Below are positions 37,601 to 50,316 of a stretch of DNA of 64,000 nucleotides, piece after piece. The notes below the pieces were generated by a model that was not told the origin of the DNA, made no database searches, and saw nothing but the letters and a program-made list of their open reading frames with translations. Positions within the stretch are counted from its first letter, which is position 1, and each line of letters opens with the position of its first letter. The translations under genes were made by a program, and so were the position numbers. This DNA comes from Bisporella sp. PMI_857 (Eukaryota > Ascomycota > Leotiomycetes > Helotiales > Helotiaceae): the NCBI GenBank assembly GCA_021307315.1, contig JAJSPD010000082.1:62001-126000 (forward strand), given 5' to 3'.

Positions 37601-39871
37601 TTGCTAACCAGAACAAAGCGATCGCAGCACTTGAGGTCAACAATACCTCAGATACGATTGCAAAGTCGTTGCTGCATGAAATGAAGAAGCCTATCGACAT
37701 AAACAAAGGAATTCATGATTCAGCGTATGTGATACAGCTCAGTATTCTCGATTTTCTTGCTGCCTGCCTGAAAGCTTCTCCTGGCCAACCGACTATAGCA
37801 CATCTCCTCCTTGGATTTAGCTGTAGGGGCAGCATTATAGACGTTGACCCCGAGAGCTCCTTCAGTCAGGGATTATCCCTTTTCCATTACATTTTGGAGA
37901 TTGCAGTGACCTGTCCAGTTGGAGAGGAGATCAACACAGTGTCAAGTCATCTTGTTACTATTAAACATAAGGCATTGCAAGTATTGCAACAACTTTGGCA
38001 CTCGCCACTATCATCTGCAGTAGTGTTGGATGAAATGCGAGATGTTGAAGCCGCTATCTCCTTGTTTGGGAAGCAAATCCCAATCACAAACGGAACACTG
38101 TTTGATGGGAGATTGGCTGGCGATCTGCAACTATTTATGCCCTCGGCGAACGCATGTATATCTCATTTCCTAGGTCAGCGCGCGAAAACTTTCCAGTATG
38201 TGTCTGCCGAGCTTCGTCATATCGCTCAGATAAATCTACCATCGAGGAAGGCCAGACTCTTCAATACTCTGTTCGGCTCTACTGAAGAAGATGGATCGCA
38301 GGTTTTGCATTCCAGCGTCTATGATCTATTCGATTTTATTGAACTAGACTTCTCTTACGATGCGGCTCCTCCCTCCCCCGCATGGGTTGCAGACCTCGAT
38401 CTTTCAATTTGCTTAGAAAACAAAGGCGATTCCGGGTATACCTACAACTTAGAAAAATTGAAGCAAGTCCTCTTACTTCGACGAGCAGAAGTTGTGAAGA
38501 GAGGTTTGCTGGAAGATATCCCCAAGATTACCGAAGACATAGATGCCATATATGCATTCTATGCCATTGACAATGAGATTAAAGTCTACGCTGCCTCGCG
38601 GCTGCAGCTGCTTCGATCGTGGTCTCAATTAATGCTCGTCATGGTCAAGACCACCGACCTTCATGGGCCTCAGAAGATCCAGGCTATGTTGCAGATATTG
38701 CAGGCCATCCTCCCAAGTTTAGAAAACAGAGTTGACAACATAGATGAGACTACAGAGCTTAGCCAGCTTGCTAGAACCCTCATTTTCAGCATAGATTTCA
38801 ATTCCGACTCTTTCAAGCAGGGTGATATTGGGGATCTGGTCAGCGACAAACTCTTCCATCTTTTTCAGGTTTCTCTGAGAGCAATTGGTCCGCTGGGAAA
38901 TCAGCCAGATCTGAAGGAGGTTTTCTACAGCATCAGCTACCGTTACCTAACCGGTATGTCAGATATTACTGGCATCTCGAAAGCTAGACGACGCCACAGT
39001 ATCCACACCCTCAAAGCTGCTGGAGAGCGCTTCATCGATCTTGTGTGCGATGACGCACATTCTGGTGAGCCGATGTGCCGAATATCTGCCTTACTCCTTC
39101 TCAGCGCTTTTGTCAAAATGGCAGAAGCCGAAGACTCGAAATACGTAGTCGAAGCTCTAATACGACTGAACTTCATCACCATCCTAGTCGAGTCTATCCA
39201 ATTTCTTGCAGACGATCTCAGATCAACTGCGCGAGAAGGTTTGCAACCCAAGAACCTTCGGCTTAATATCACGCTAACATCCACAGATGTCAATCTGCAA
39301 CTATCCTACTGCCATGCCAAACTCTCCCTTCTTCTTCAAGTCTCGCAAACGCGCTTCGGTGCCGCTACCGTGCTGAATGCAGGACTCTTCCACTCCGTGC
39401 AAGCATCTGGTCTGTTTTCCATGGATCCCGATCTCGGCGTTGGTACGACTTTCCTCTTACCCCAACCTGTTAATGTACTAACGAGTTCAGATATCGACGT
39501 CCTTGATGCAATCAATAAGCACTACCGTCTCCTTGCCGCAATAATGCGCGTCATCTGCGCGGCTGTCCTCAGCCGCGGCGCGCAGAACCAGCAAACGATC
39601 GATATCGGTCGGCGCTTCCTGACAGAGAACAAACTGTCGATCATGGCTGTTCTCAAGAAGAGTGCTGGCATTGGAACGGGAGCTGATGTAGTCGAAGGGG
39701 AGATATATGAGTTGGCGGATGCGTATATGCTGTTGATGTCTGTGACTGGATTTCTAGATGTAAGTTCTACATATTTCCTATGATCTTAAGTTGGCGATAC
39801 AGAGCTGATCACCGACTTAACAGCTGGAAGATACGAATCAGAAACGACCCAAGGTGAAGATGTTCACTTAG
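34632..39871 (+). CDS. NUP192: nucleoporin Nup192 (inner-ring nuclear pore scaffold, Nup205 family)
   Basis: Four exons (34632-34821, 34895-35485, 35540-39759, 39824-39871) keep frame and give 1682 aa, the expected size for Nup192. The protein is an alpha-helical solenoid. Family signposts are AYIAHFGGLGGPIGLEDARSL near residue 275, then VYVHAAFRAWWLAEY, and a long helical body with YLRVIARLCGAS. The C-terminal tail is Lys-rich (KRPKVKMFT). The 48-nt last exon encodes that basic tail and the stop. Nup192 builds the inner ring with Nup188, Nic96 and Nup53 and contacts transport factors. The second intron has a clear CTGAC branch site. It is head-to-head with TEL1 and tail-to-tail with fructose-1,6-bisphosphatase. 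Confidence 0.93.
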
Positions 39872-40180
39872 ACGGAAATAATGGAAGGGAAAAATTAGGC
39901 CCATGTAAAAATAGAAAAGAAAATTGATGATACCACACAATGGTGTATAGACCTTGCGTGACATTAAAGGGATCGACTTTGATTTCATTACCCTGTGTAC
40001 AATTGGACCGCTTCAGACACGGTGCTTACTATGGGCAGCATGATGCATAAGGGGTAGTCTCGCTTAGGCAAATGTAACCTTGAGCTCATTCAATGTTTAT
40101 ATTTCATTCTTGGTATGTCGTTACTCCTAGCTAAGAAAAAGACGATCTTTACCATCAGGCTATTTCATATGCGCCTTCCC
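39872..40180. other. convergent 3' region
   Basis: These 309 bp between the NUP192 and fructose-1,6-bisphosphatase stop codons must hold both 3' ends. The sequence is A/T-rich. No gene or distinct terminator signal was seen. Confidence 0.6.
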
Positions 40181-41343
40181 TCACTTCGTAGGATGAAACG
40201 ATTTCACCTTCTCGATCTCTTCGTAGCTGCCCATAAAGATACCTGATCTGTCGTGGATATGCTGGGGCACAACGTCCATCATGCGTTGCATCTTGCTGTC
40301 GAGTGCTTGTCCGCCCGCTAGATGATATGTTAACCGTGTTTGTTCAAAGCCTGGGGAATAGGAAGGGCATCAGAAGGACAGGAGTCTTACCATTCTCAAA
40401 AACCATAGCCATAGGCGCGCACTCGTACAGAATCCGTAGCTTGCCCTTCGGGCTCTTCTTATCAGCGGGATATGCAAAGATTCCTCCATATAAGAGCGTC
40501 CGATACGCATCTGCGACCATGGACCCGATATATCTCGCACTATACGGCTTTCCATTCTCCTCTGTTGGAAATTTTAGACTGTTAAAATACTCTTTCGTCG
40601 AGTCTTCCCAATACAATGAGTTTCCTTCGTTGACGGAGTAAATTGCCCTCTTTCGTGGGATTTTCATGTCTGGGTGCGTGAGAATGAACTCCCCGAGCGC
40701 GTTATCCATCGTGAAGCCGTTGACGCTGCCGCCTCTCATTGTGATAACCAATTGTGCGGAGGCGCCATACATCGTGAATCCAGCCGCAATCAATTCCGTT
40801 CCTGGCTTCAGCAGATCCTCCTTTGTGCCGGTTGAGTCCTCAGGCAACTTATGTATTCCAAAGATAGTCCCGACCGAAACTCCAGCGTCGAGATTCGAGG
40901 ACCCGTCAATGGGATCACATGCCACTGCGTACCGAGCCCCTTTGTGTTCTGGGAAGAATATCGCCTCCTCCTCTTCTTCAGAGACGAGTACGGCACATTT
41001 TCCAGAGGAGCGCATGGCGGCTATGAACAGGTCATTGCCGATTACGTCAAGTTTCTTTTGGTCGTCTCCTGTGGTGTTGGATGATCCTGCAAGACCGGTG
41101 AGGTTGATCAGGGTAGCTCGACGAATGTAGTATGCTATCGATTTGAAGGAGAATTGTAATGCATGGCAGAGTAGTCTGTTCCTTTTGTCAGCATTGGATT
41201 GAATGGCAGATTCGGGGCATTAAGCTATACGTGAAATCTCCCGTGGCCTCTTTGTGTTTCGCTTGCTCTTCGGTGAGGAATCTGGTGAGGGTAACAATGT
41301 CCACATTGACCTTCTCCTCCTGGATGCCACCACCGCCGTTCAT
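40181..41343 (-). CDS. FBP1: fructose-1,6-bisphosphatase
   Basis: Three exons (41343-41231, 41175-40391, 40317-40181) give 344 aa, the family length. The enzyme hydrolyses fructose-1,6-bisphosphate to fructose-6-phosphate, the committed cytosolic step of gluconeogenesis. Landmarks in order: VDIVTLTRFLTEEQ near the N-terminus, LINLTGLAGSSNTTGDDQKK, the acidic loop LVSEEEEEAIF, the metal-binding DPIDGSSNLD at about residues 125-134, YIGSMVADAYRTLLYGG, and GKLRILYECAPMAMVFEN with the substrate-binding region. The ATG at 41343 follows a long leader; the N-terminus is Gly-rich (MNGGGG) where relatives vary. Expression is probably glucose-repressed by analogy, with no site identified here. Confidence 0.97.
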
Positions 41344-43749
41344 GATTGTGAGTTGTATGAGGGTTTTGCGACGCTTCGTAAGGACAAGGAAAGTATGCGG
41401 AACAAGATTGGAAAAACAGAGGTATTTGTGATTGAGTTGATATTGATAGACCTCGGGTCTCTACGGGGCTAGTGACGACTGCTTCCGGAAGATTTGTTTG
41501 GAGCTCAATTCGCACCTGATTGCTGGTTCCTTGAGGTTATAAAAAGCAGAAAAAGGAGAGTGGGGAAAAGGGAAATGTCTACTTGAACCAGCTGAAGCGG
41601 AAATGCATCACACGATAGTCAATTCACGGTTACGGTTACTCAACCGCGTCATTTTATAGGAGAAGTCACCCCGCAGCGTCGGCATAACATAGAGACCCCT
41701 CGGGTTACCACGGAAAAATCAATATGAAGTGGGAGCTTCAGGACACGATGATTTCCCGGGAAGAACAGGTGCGACCTTATCTTGTCGAATCGCATGGGTG
41801 ACAGCATGGTCCATAGTCCAAGACGGAAGAGTTTTATGGGCTTGATATTGAGGGTGTTGTTAATAAATATTTACCCAGCTTCCTATCAATCCTTTCCGGG
41901 TGGATGGGTATCTACAGGGGGGAAACGGGAGGCCAATTGAGCGAGCTTCGGCATTTCAATGCAGATGGAGGGGTCGGTACATCATGTGATCACACAGCAC
42001 GCTTAGCCTTTTTCAAGTTAGCTGATACACTAACCTTATTAGTTCTAGCCCGTTGAGAGAGCTCTACTTCCAACTTTTTTTTTCCTCAATTGCTTCACAG
42101 CACTACAACCCAAACGCATCCAAACCACCACCAGCGATATGCATTGAGCCTGATATCTCTACTGCATTCCGCATGTGAGTATACAAAAGGCATATCTACT
42201 GCTGGTCAACGCACCGGATTGCGTCGGTGCGGCGTTGTAACCATGGTAAGCAAACTATTCCTTCCAGCTCTTAACCTGCCCCTCCCAATGTGATGATCAA
42301 CCTACAAACCGCAAACTAGAGTCTTTGACCCCAAGGGGAATGAAACTTTATGTAACACGTCAGTCTGATATGAGGCAAACTCGAGAGAAGATTTATGCTC
42401 GCCATTTGAGAATATTGTCTAACAGCAATCACAGAAACGTTGCTTTATCCAGCCTTGCCCACGGCTTCCGCCTAGCCATAGTCAGCACCGTTTGGATTTC
42501 CTTCACTATCCTTGTCGCGCAGTCCCTCAATGTAGGCTTCCTATCTCGTACTCGATCCCCTTTGTGTGGCTATGATGAACATTTGTGTGCTTTGCACGCT
42601 GGAAATTACCGACTGAAATTCATTGACGAAACAAAATGGCTGATTTCTGAGCTACATAACCCATACTGAATATGTTGTCCATCATTTCAGTGGCACGGCT
42701 AACAATATCTCAGACCACATGCGGCCTCCAATGGCCGAGTATTCGTAAGGTATGACGCTCTCGTCTTCTATCACAGCATACCATTGTTTCATGATGAATT
42801 GGCACTGGGCTCCGACAGCTCGACAAGATCGAGTCTGGTCATGACGGAGATGCCTCTTTGTGGCAGGCCTAGAAAACCTCGCCCACTGATTTCAGTCTTC
42901 CTCGAACGCAATATCGTTCCTCGTCAGAAGATACGGCTAACGCTCTGTGAAGGATCATTAATCTGCTATATTTTTGAAATTTTAGTTGAAGGGTTGCATT
43001 TCGCTTGAGGTAAGAACGCTTCTCTTCCTCTCTCCTTCCCTTACATGATGAGCAATCTAGATGACGAGTCTGATCCGGGTAACCGTTGTTGACAAAAATC
43101 AAAATATACCATTCATGCCTTCTGATTATTTCCCTCGAGCACATCATCCACAATAAATGGACTGTGCATTCGAGCTAACTAGATTATTTAGGCATACGAC
43201 TTCAAATTTAATGAGAAGCCGCTGTAGTCGCTTGCGGTAGTGTACCGCTCTCGTCTCAATCAAAATTGTACGTAAGCTTGATTTTCTTCCCACCCAGAGC
43301 ATTATGATGACAATGACCGACAAATGACAAGCATATGTCCAAGCCTTACGGCAGTGACGAGTCTGTCTTAACTGAATATGCTCTTTTTACCTTGTTGCAT
43401 ACTGTTATAAGCTCAAGATTGTGCTGACATTGCTTTATTTAGACTCCCTGCCGGCCTAAAGGTACTGCCATTCCAGGATGTGGCTATGTGCATTGTACCT
43501 CACAGTTATTGAGGCTCAATTAATGGTATGTTTTGCAACGATTCTCTCTCCTGCTACTTCTCTATCTCTCCTTACATGATGATCAATTTATCACGACGGT
43601 CAACATAATCCACACGTTGGTAACTGATGAGACTGCCTGTGACAAGGCTGTAGATCTGATTTCATTTTTGTCGCTCATCCTTTTTAAACTACCTATTTTA
43701 GAACGATTTTGTCTAACATTTGTAAAGAATAGGCTTTACCAGAAGTACT
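41344..43749. other. promoter region followed by degenerate accessory sequence
   Basis: The first few hundred bases are the fructose-1,6-bisphosphatase promoter and leader. From about 42 kb the sequence becomes AT-rich with short frames. One (42784-43008) is followed by a plausible intron (GTAAGA at 43009, CTAG near 43060), which hints at an upstream part of the relic gene at 43.7-45.4 kb. No intact gene can be assembled. Confidence 0.4.
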
Positions 43750-45446
43750 ATGGATTACGGCTTCCTGGTCGTGCGGCCTTCGACGTTCTTCGAACTGGCA
43801 CCACTAATGCACCAGTACATGCTCGCTTTACGTAGCCATTACGCACAATTGCTCTTTCAAATTTGGCCATTGATAGAAGCTCTTCATTGGGATGTCAGTT
43901 GTATACTGGGACTTGAAGAAGATCGGCTGGGCTTAGGATGCCCCTATTTTTGTGGTAATCTCGTAACACACGCAAGTCGTGCCATAGAATGTAATTTGCT
44001 TCCCAAGCTTGTTTTTATTATATTTATTGTAGATTTTTCCTAACCCCTGATCTTATTGCTGGCTTATCCGGATAAGTTCTATGCAAGCGATGTAACAATC
44101 TTGGCTATCCAAACAATGTTCTTTCTTTCACAGGAAGTGGTAGCACCACGATGTAATTGGTGCAGATTCTCTCTTACGGCGGCTACTCAGCCAGGTAACA
44201 CCACACCTGCCAGCGACTGCTACTTGAGTCTAGACTCGAGTGCTCGCGTCATCCTGTTGATCTTCCATTTCTTATCAGAAGGAGGAGCTAAATTGTCCCA
44301 TATACACTGCATCACTATATCCCCATCACATTCAGATACCTGATATTTTCAGAACATACCATACTCTTCCTCTGCACTCGCTGCTTACGAAGTAGTGGGT
44401 GGATATATTGGCGTTGGTGATCTCCACACCTTTTCGTGGCATTACATGTGTTTTTTTTCGAATTGCCTTTCAGCTTATGCGGATATGGTTTCGAAGTTCG
44501 AGGTCATCATATTCATAGATAATAAGCATCGCCTTGCAATCCATTTTTCAAACGGAATGGATAATAAAGCTCTGGTTAACCATCTCAGAATTTTCTACAA
44601 TCTTGTTAGAGCAAGTGGTGGTCTGTTCGAGTTGTCCGGCGTTAAAGCGAACCAGAGAATCGATGTGGTCAAGGCAAGATATTCTAAAACTACCTACCTC
44701 TAGTTTCTTGTGATGAACATTGCTAATAATCACGAAACTGCAACTTAAGCGTATCTACAGAGCTGGGCCACGTGTTGGTCCACCTCTAAACTTGGGCGAA
44801 TATGACCCTTATGGGCGCTCGATTCATGACTTCAATCATCCTTCCAATCTATCCGGGACTGCTATCAAAGACAGACTTCTAGCTGATGGGGTTATGGCCG
44901 CGCCAGAGCAACAAAAATACGCACTTAATATTGTTCGCGGCTAGGAGTACATCCTTCTGAGCGTCACTATTCTTATTCCCGTCACTTTAAGCCCGATCAT
45001 TGCGATCGTTTGGCCAATTGTAGCCACGCTCCACTACAAAGCCGATGCTCAATTAAGCATTCAGACCGGGTTCACAATTGGCAGTTATGTAGCGACGGCT
45101 GGTAAGCTCGAATCTTCGTTGGGCTCTCTTCAATTAGTCGGTGACGGGGGCTGGGTGGTACTAATTATAAACAAGTGCCTTGCTAATCGCGCTCGTTGCG
45201 TTTTTTGACAACAAGTTCAACGCAACCAGGGAAGTGCCATATAGCATTAACACTACGAATTCGTCCTCACAAAACCCTGAAAATTCAAGTTCGGTACCAA
45301 ACATTACAGCTCCTCCGCTTGAGGTTACTCCAACTGAACCAAATTCACGTCAATCTACTTTACCTCAACCTATTCAACCTCAACCTGGTTCACCCCAAGC
45401 TCCTCCTTCACCTAACACGGCCTCTGTAGAACGAATTCGGCCATGA
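43750..45446 (+). pseudogene. decayed gene for a multi-pass membrane protein
   Basis: Several stretches look truly coding but cannot be joined into one frame. At 43750-44030 there is LIEALHWDVSCILGLEEDRL. At 44350-44673 there are ALAAYEVVGGYIGVGD and LVNHLRIFYNLVRASGG. After an intron (44674-44749, donor GCAAGA, TGCTAATAA branch site) comes RIYRAGPRVGPPLNLGEYDP. The frame then meets TAG at 44942-44944, immediately followed in the same frame by a hydrophobic segment (ILIPVTLSPIIAIVWPIVAT). A further hydrophobic and Pro/Ser/Thr-rich tail (45180-45446) is in another frame. Another stop (TAA) lies near 44155. The stops are of the type C-to-T change would make. I do not recognise the family. An unusual splice pattern is a less likely alternative. 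Confidence 0.5.
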
Positions 45447-46460
45447 AAGGAAGATTTTATTTCTATTTTTGGGTATTGCATGGTGTACATAGTATGCGTA
45501 TAATCCGATCATTCTAAGATAGGTGCTCACTACTCACTCAACCATGCATCATGTGGAATTTTTGTTTTTGTCCACTAATATCCAACTCATTGAAGATATG
45601 ATTCAACGTAATTGGCATCTAGGTATAAATTAACCTATATCTTTATTTGCATTTCTGGCTTGCAAAGTTTCGGGTCTAAGCTGCGGCTGAATCGAATACT
45701 AGCAAGCAAATGGACAAGTATATGAGAAGCAGCACTCATAACCCATACCAAAAGCAATAACAGTGGTTATATAAGTTAGGCTCCAGGACGTAAGAAATGA
45801 GCCAAAGGCCAAATATTCTTCCTGTTGATAACTTTTCTCAAGGCCGCTTGCTATGGGCTGCAATTCAGATCTCTCTCAAGGAATTTTTACCTCGACATAG
45901 CTGAGCGATTAAAACTCGCTGATATAAGCAGGCCACGACGGTCCCAATCTACTGCAGCACAAAGAACCCCCTCAGGTGAGTGGCTACTACCGTAGCAAGA
46001 CGAAAAGGTAATACACAAGCTCATAGAATGAACGAACGACTGACCGAGCGCGCACCTCTAGCGCTTTAGCTAGTCAGTGAGGGCGATAGTATTGCGGAGT
46101 CTTGGCATACAGCGCCTTGGTGCGTCTAGTATTGGCTTCTCAATACTGCGCTGCCTTAGTGCCTTAGGGAGCAAACATGTTGTTGTGGCTTAGTTTGTGG
46201 CTTAGATAGGGGCTTATAGCTTATCATCTAGCCGGGTGAAAACACTAAACATACCCAGCCTAAAGATCAAGACCTTCGATACTTAACGCATAAGCAAAGC
46301 GAAAAGGGGTCACTGCTCGAAAATAAATATCCCTGGAATGGATGCAATAAAAAGTTTTAAAGGAAAGATCACCTTAGGCACCATGAGAACTCGCACACTA
46401 GAACTAAAAACCACTAGATACGCAGGCATACTATAGTTAGACCTGGTTCTACGTTAGTAT

Positions 46461-46494
46461 TCCGATATATAAAGGTTTCCGATATATCAAGGTC
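46461..46494. repeat. two tandem 17-bp units with CCGATATAT core
   Basis: Units at 46461-46477 and 46478-46494 differ at two positions (TCCGATATATAAAGGTT and TCCGATATATCAAGGTC). Closely spaced repeats like this are common as transposase-binding sites at ends of DNA transposons, but no matching inverted end was found here. Confidence 0.6.
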
Positions 46495-46603
46495 TCACGT
46501 GGATGATAAACATATTATCGACTAGTAGCTGTTTCTAGTAGTATATACACAAAAATTGTCTGCTGCACAATAATCAAAGAGTTAAGGGTGTCACCGGCTC
46601 GCT

Positions 46604-46750
46604 CTAGTTCTTTGGCCGAGAGAAGTAGGCCCTCAAACCAGCCTGTTTAGCAAGTTTCCACTTGAAGTAACGCTTAGATATCTCTCTTTCGTAGTTCCTG
46701 AGCGTTAATCGCGGCTCTGTTACACCAAAATAGTACTTTGGTCTATTGAT
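46604..46750 (-). pseudogene. peptide-like remnant, possibly of a mobile element or lost gene
   Basis: On the minus strand a 48-codon frame encodes a basic, protein-like stretch containing ISKRYFKWKLAKQAGLRAYF. It ends in TAG, after which the same frame continues SEPVTPLTL before a second stop. There is no ATG, and an in-frame TAA precedes it. The family was not recognised. It may be a transposon-protein relic given the neighbouring tandem repeat. Confidence 0.25.
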
Positions 46751-46987
46751 TTAGAAAAGAGACAAGGGCTAAAGTTGGCTTTCCATCATCGGTAGATCTA
46801 GAAGTGGGGCAAAATACAGCGGTCTTACAACGGGTCAAACATGGCTGCCTACTTTATGCGCCTCTGCAAAACAAAGATGCTGCCCCTTGACTCCATTTTT
46901 ACATCGCTTCTGGACAACCAATGTCAACCAAATCAGTCAGCTATCACCATCTTTTACTGACCAACAGCCTTCCAGCTACAAAAGACT

Positions 46988-48143
46988 ATGGCCGACTCGC
47001 CTGCTCTTCCCACTACTATGCGTGCCTGGAAATATTCCAACAACGGCACGCCTAGCAATGTCCTCAGCCTGGACGCCAAGTTCCCTGCTCCACAGGCACC
47101 AACCGGTGGGGAACTGCTCATCCGCGTCTCCCACGCGGCATTGAACCCAGTCGGCGCCGTGACCATGGCCACGGTGCCTTCCATCATCCGCCGATGCCCG
47201 GCCGTTCCCGAAATTGACTTTAGCGGGGTGGTCGTCGCGGCTGGTCCTACTGCTCCTGTCCAATTCCCCGCCGGTGCGCGCATCTGTGGCTCCTACACTG
47301 TGGCCGTCAACCGCAAGGGGTTGGGCAGCCTAGCCGAGTACATCGTTGTGAGTGAGGAGACGGCTGGGCTGTCTCGCGTTCCCGAGGGGTTGGACATGGC
47401 ACAGGCTGCAGGCTTGCATTGCACGGGACAGACAGCCGTGAGCATGTGTGAACGGGCTGGAATCAAAGGTGGTGAGCGAGTGTTGGTGAATGGAGCTAGT
47501 GGAGGTGTGGGCACCATGGTGGTGCAGGTTCTCAAGGCCATGGGCTGCAAGGAGGTCGTCGCTGTGTGTTCAGAGCGGAATGCCGAGGCGGTGCTCAAGC
47601 TGGGCGCTGACGAGGTAAGATGTCTTGCCATTATTATGTCTAAAATATGGTGTAACACCGTGGCAGGTCATCGATTACAAGGTGCATAGCCCTTTGACTG
47701 AGTATCTTGCCGGAAAATACGCAGGTCAGCCATTCGACTTCATTTTTGACACGCAGGGCGTACAGGATCTGTATCAAAATTCACCCAACTACCTTAAGGA
47801 ATCCGGGATGCACATCAACATAGGCGTCAATGACGGCCTTAAGACGTTTCTGCGCTGGGGCCAGAATGCCTGGCTTCCGCCAGCCATCGGTGGTGTGCCT
47901 AGAAAGTATGTTATGTTCAACACCGTCCTCGACAGTAAAACCGGCGGCGTTTTGGCGGATATGGTCGAGCAGAAGCGTGTTCGGCCAGTGATTGCAGAGC
48001 ATTTTGAGATGGAGGATGCGTTGAAGGTTCGTCTATCCATTTCCTCGGGGATCAAAATTCTAATTACATGGTGACAGGCCTATGACCTGTTACTAAGTCA
48101 GAGGGCGCAAGGGAAGATTATTGTGAAGGTGCAGAATATCTGA
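46988..48143 (+). CDS. zinc-less MDR oxidoreductase (quinone oxidoreductase / enoyl reductase-like)
   Basis: Three exons (46988-47614, 47667-48026, 48078-48143) give 350 aa. The N-terminal GroES-like domain shows MRAWKYSNNGTPSNVL, HAALNPVG and PEIDFSGVVVAAG. The Rossmann domain follows with the nucleotide-binding loop GASGGVGTMVVQVLKAMG (about residues 169-186) and FDFIFDTQG. The Cys/His residues that bind catalytic zinc in classical alcohol dehydrogenases are absent, so this is the zinc-less NADPH-dependent MDR type, which reduces quinones or activated double bonds. The C-terminus is standard (AYDLLLSQRAQGKIIVKV). The substrate is unknown. It stands alone between AT-rich repeat-like stretches, and its coding sequence looks GC-richer than the flanks. 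Confidence 0.92.
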
Positions 48144-50316
48144 AGGCTCTCTACAGTTTCATTCTATTTTCAGGTTTCCGCTGCAGGCAGTAAACCAATT
48201 AAGGCATATAAGCATTGCTATTTTGCCGCCGAAAATATGCACCTGTGTATTATTACATAGGCAATATCCAATCCAATCTAGATCTAGGTGGAGACTATGG
48301 TAGGTATACCTCACTTTACAGTTTAGACTTTTTCGCGGCTGTGGCTCCGCGTCTGGGCCTTCAAGATCTCCAAAAATGTGCAACGTTCCCAGTTATCTAA
48401 CGTTAGCAAAAGTTATGACCCTGCTTAGTGCACCTTAGATTAGGACCCTGGCGATCTCACTTGCACATAACGGATTGTTTATTTTCGAACAGGTCTACGA
48501 GCCAATGAGGGCTGCAATCTGCAATAGCTGAGTTGGAATCTGTTTGGTACGAGGATGTGATATATCTAACTCTCGAAAGTTCTGAAAGGTTGCGACTCGT
48601 TTTTTACGACGTCGCCTGCCTTTCCTTGGTAGATCTAGCAGAGCATCGTACTCGGATCGACATAACACTGGGGTAGAATAACTTAGCATCGGAATTGGAT
48701 GTGCACAATATTTTGCAGCAGCGTTTCGGAGTTGGCCTGTTTTGGAAACCGCCAAAAGTGAGATTAGGGTCTTCTAATGGCCGCCGGTGGCTCTTTTTCT
48801 CCCTCCATTTCATTTGTCATTCTGCGACCAGCACAAAATAAAACACTCCATCACATGATATCCGCTTTGAACGATGAATCCGTTTTCTTGCTCTATCAGC
48901 TTTTTTTGGCCGCCGCTCCAAAAGTGGCATTGTTGGGCGCCTATTTGCGGTATGCCCAAGGATTAAAGCCAGCAGAAATGGCTTCACAAGCCCGAAGTCC
49001 TTAAGCCAACGGCAAATATCTCATATACCACAAAAAAGTGGCCATGCACCTGATTACAATTTGCTTCAATTTTTTATTTATTTAAATATAGTTCTATTTT
49101 CTACGATGCGGATCAATCCTACGATGTACCACGGTATAACATCAAATTACTGATTTGAGCGTGGCACGTATTGAAATCGGTAATATCATATCACGCCGCA
49201 TATAGTATAACGATTCAGAGGCCGATACACTGTGATAATACTATCGCCAACACTGTACCCAGCGGATTCTCTGACGCGCGCAAAAAAGAAGAACCCTTCA
49301 AGCTGCGTCGTCGCCACGGCGCCTATCCCAGAATCCAAATCGCCGGTATTGGACCGGTCGATCTCGCAAGCATTAACAGCGTTGTATCGAGAAATATCTC
49401 AGATCCGACGGGCTGTTCGGCTCGGCGGCGCTCATCGTTTTGGATGAACGGATATTAGATGACGGGAACACATCGCATCGCTTCTATACTTAGGAACCCA
49501 TCCGAAAGCGACGAAGTAGTGACGGAAGTTGAGGTGTTAGATGGCGACCCGGTGATGGCGAGGTCGGGATTTCTATGCCGCGGTGGAAGTGTTGACCGCG
49601 CGTGACGTGGATACGCATTACTTGAACAACGGTATGAGGGATGTATGGAGAGAAGGGAATGATCGAGATGGAGAGATCTTCTATATGTAAGAGAGGATTA
49701 TTGCCCAAAATAATAGGCCTACATCCATATATGAAAGATGAAAAGAGGCTTATGAAGGACTGGTTTGCGAGCCTGCCTGCGCCGTCTTCCTGAATGAAAC
49801 TTCGGCCTGAGGGTGCTCGTACTGGGTCTTGAAAGACTATGTTGGACATGCGGCACATGAGAATGGACTGATCCTGCATTTCATTAAGTAATTTTTGATT
49901 TCTATCGCTTAGCATACAATATCTACTTTACACTGAACCATCTATCTTGGTGTGTCGTACCTTGTATGCTCCTGTGATTCAGATTCTTTTCCCTGTCCGT
50001 CGAAGACGAACGATCTTGATCGAAAACACCATGTCCCTAGGTGCCTCTTAGGCAGAAAACCAAGAAGCAACGCCATTTTTTGTAGGGTATAATGCGAAGA
50101 TAAACTCCCAGTATCTTGATTACTCGCCACCTGCACAGTCAGGTGCCGCCCGCGATGAATGATATTTTGCTTTCCTCCTTTTCCCCAACCCGATATATAT
50201 ATGTATGCGTCATAACTACTATTAATTACGAGGTGTTGTTTATACAATAACCAACAATGACTACCAAGAAAGGGCCGTATAACTCCTTTGGAGATACAAA
50301 AGTCGTAGAGACGGGT
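48144..50316. other. gene-poor AT-rich region, 2.2 kb
   Basis: No gene is supported. A frame at about 49232-49447 encodes a peptide with PESKSPVLDRSISQALTALY in a GC-richer block and might be a gene remnant. Minus-strand frames at 48495-48755 and 49490-49915 have no recognisable motif. The right end is the 3' flank of the carboxypeptidase gene. Confidence 0.45.

Larger units (their letters stand above)
45447..46987. other. repeat-like, gene-poor region
   Basis: No gene. The sequence is rich in CTAG and short imperfect repeats, as in relic transposons. It contains the 17-bp tandem at 46461-46494 and a minus-strand peptide-like remnant at 46604-46750 (separate entries). Confidence 0.5.

Noticed and set aside
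48495..48755. 86-codon minus-strand basic peptide
   Set aside because: It is Arg/Lys-rich by chance in a T-rich plus strand, with no domain or intron context.
49490..49915. 141-codon minus-strand frame
   Set aside because: No family features, isolated, and composition is like the neighbouring non-coding sequence.
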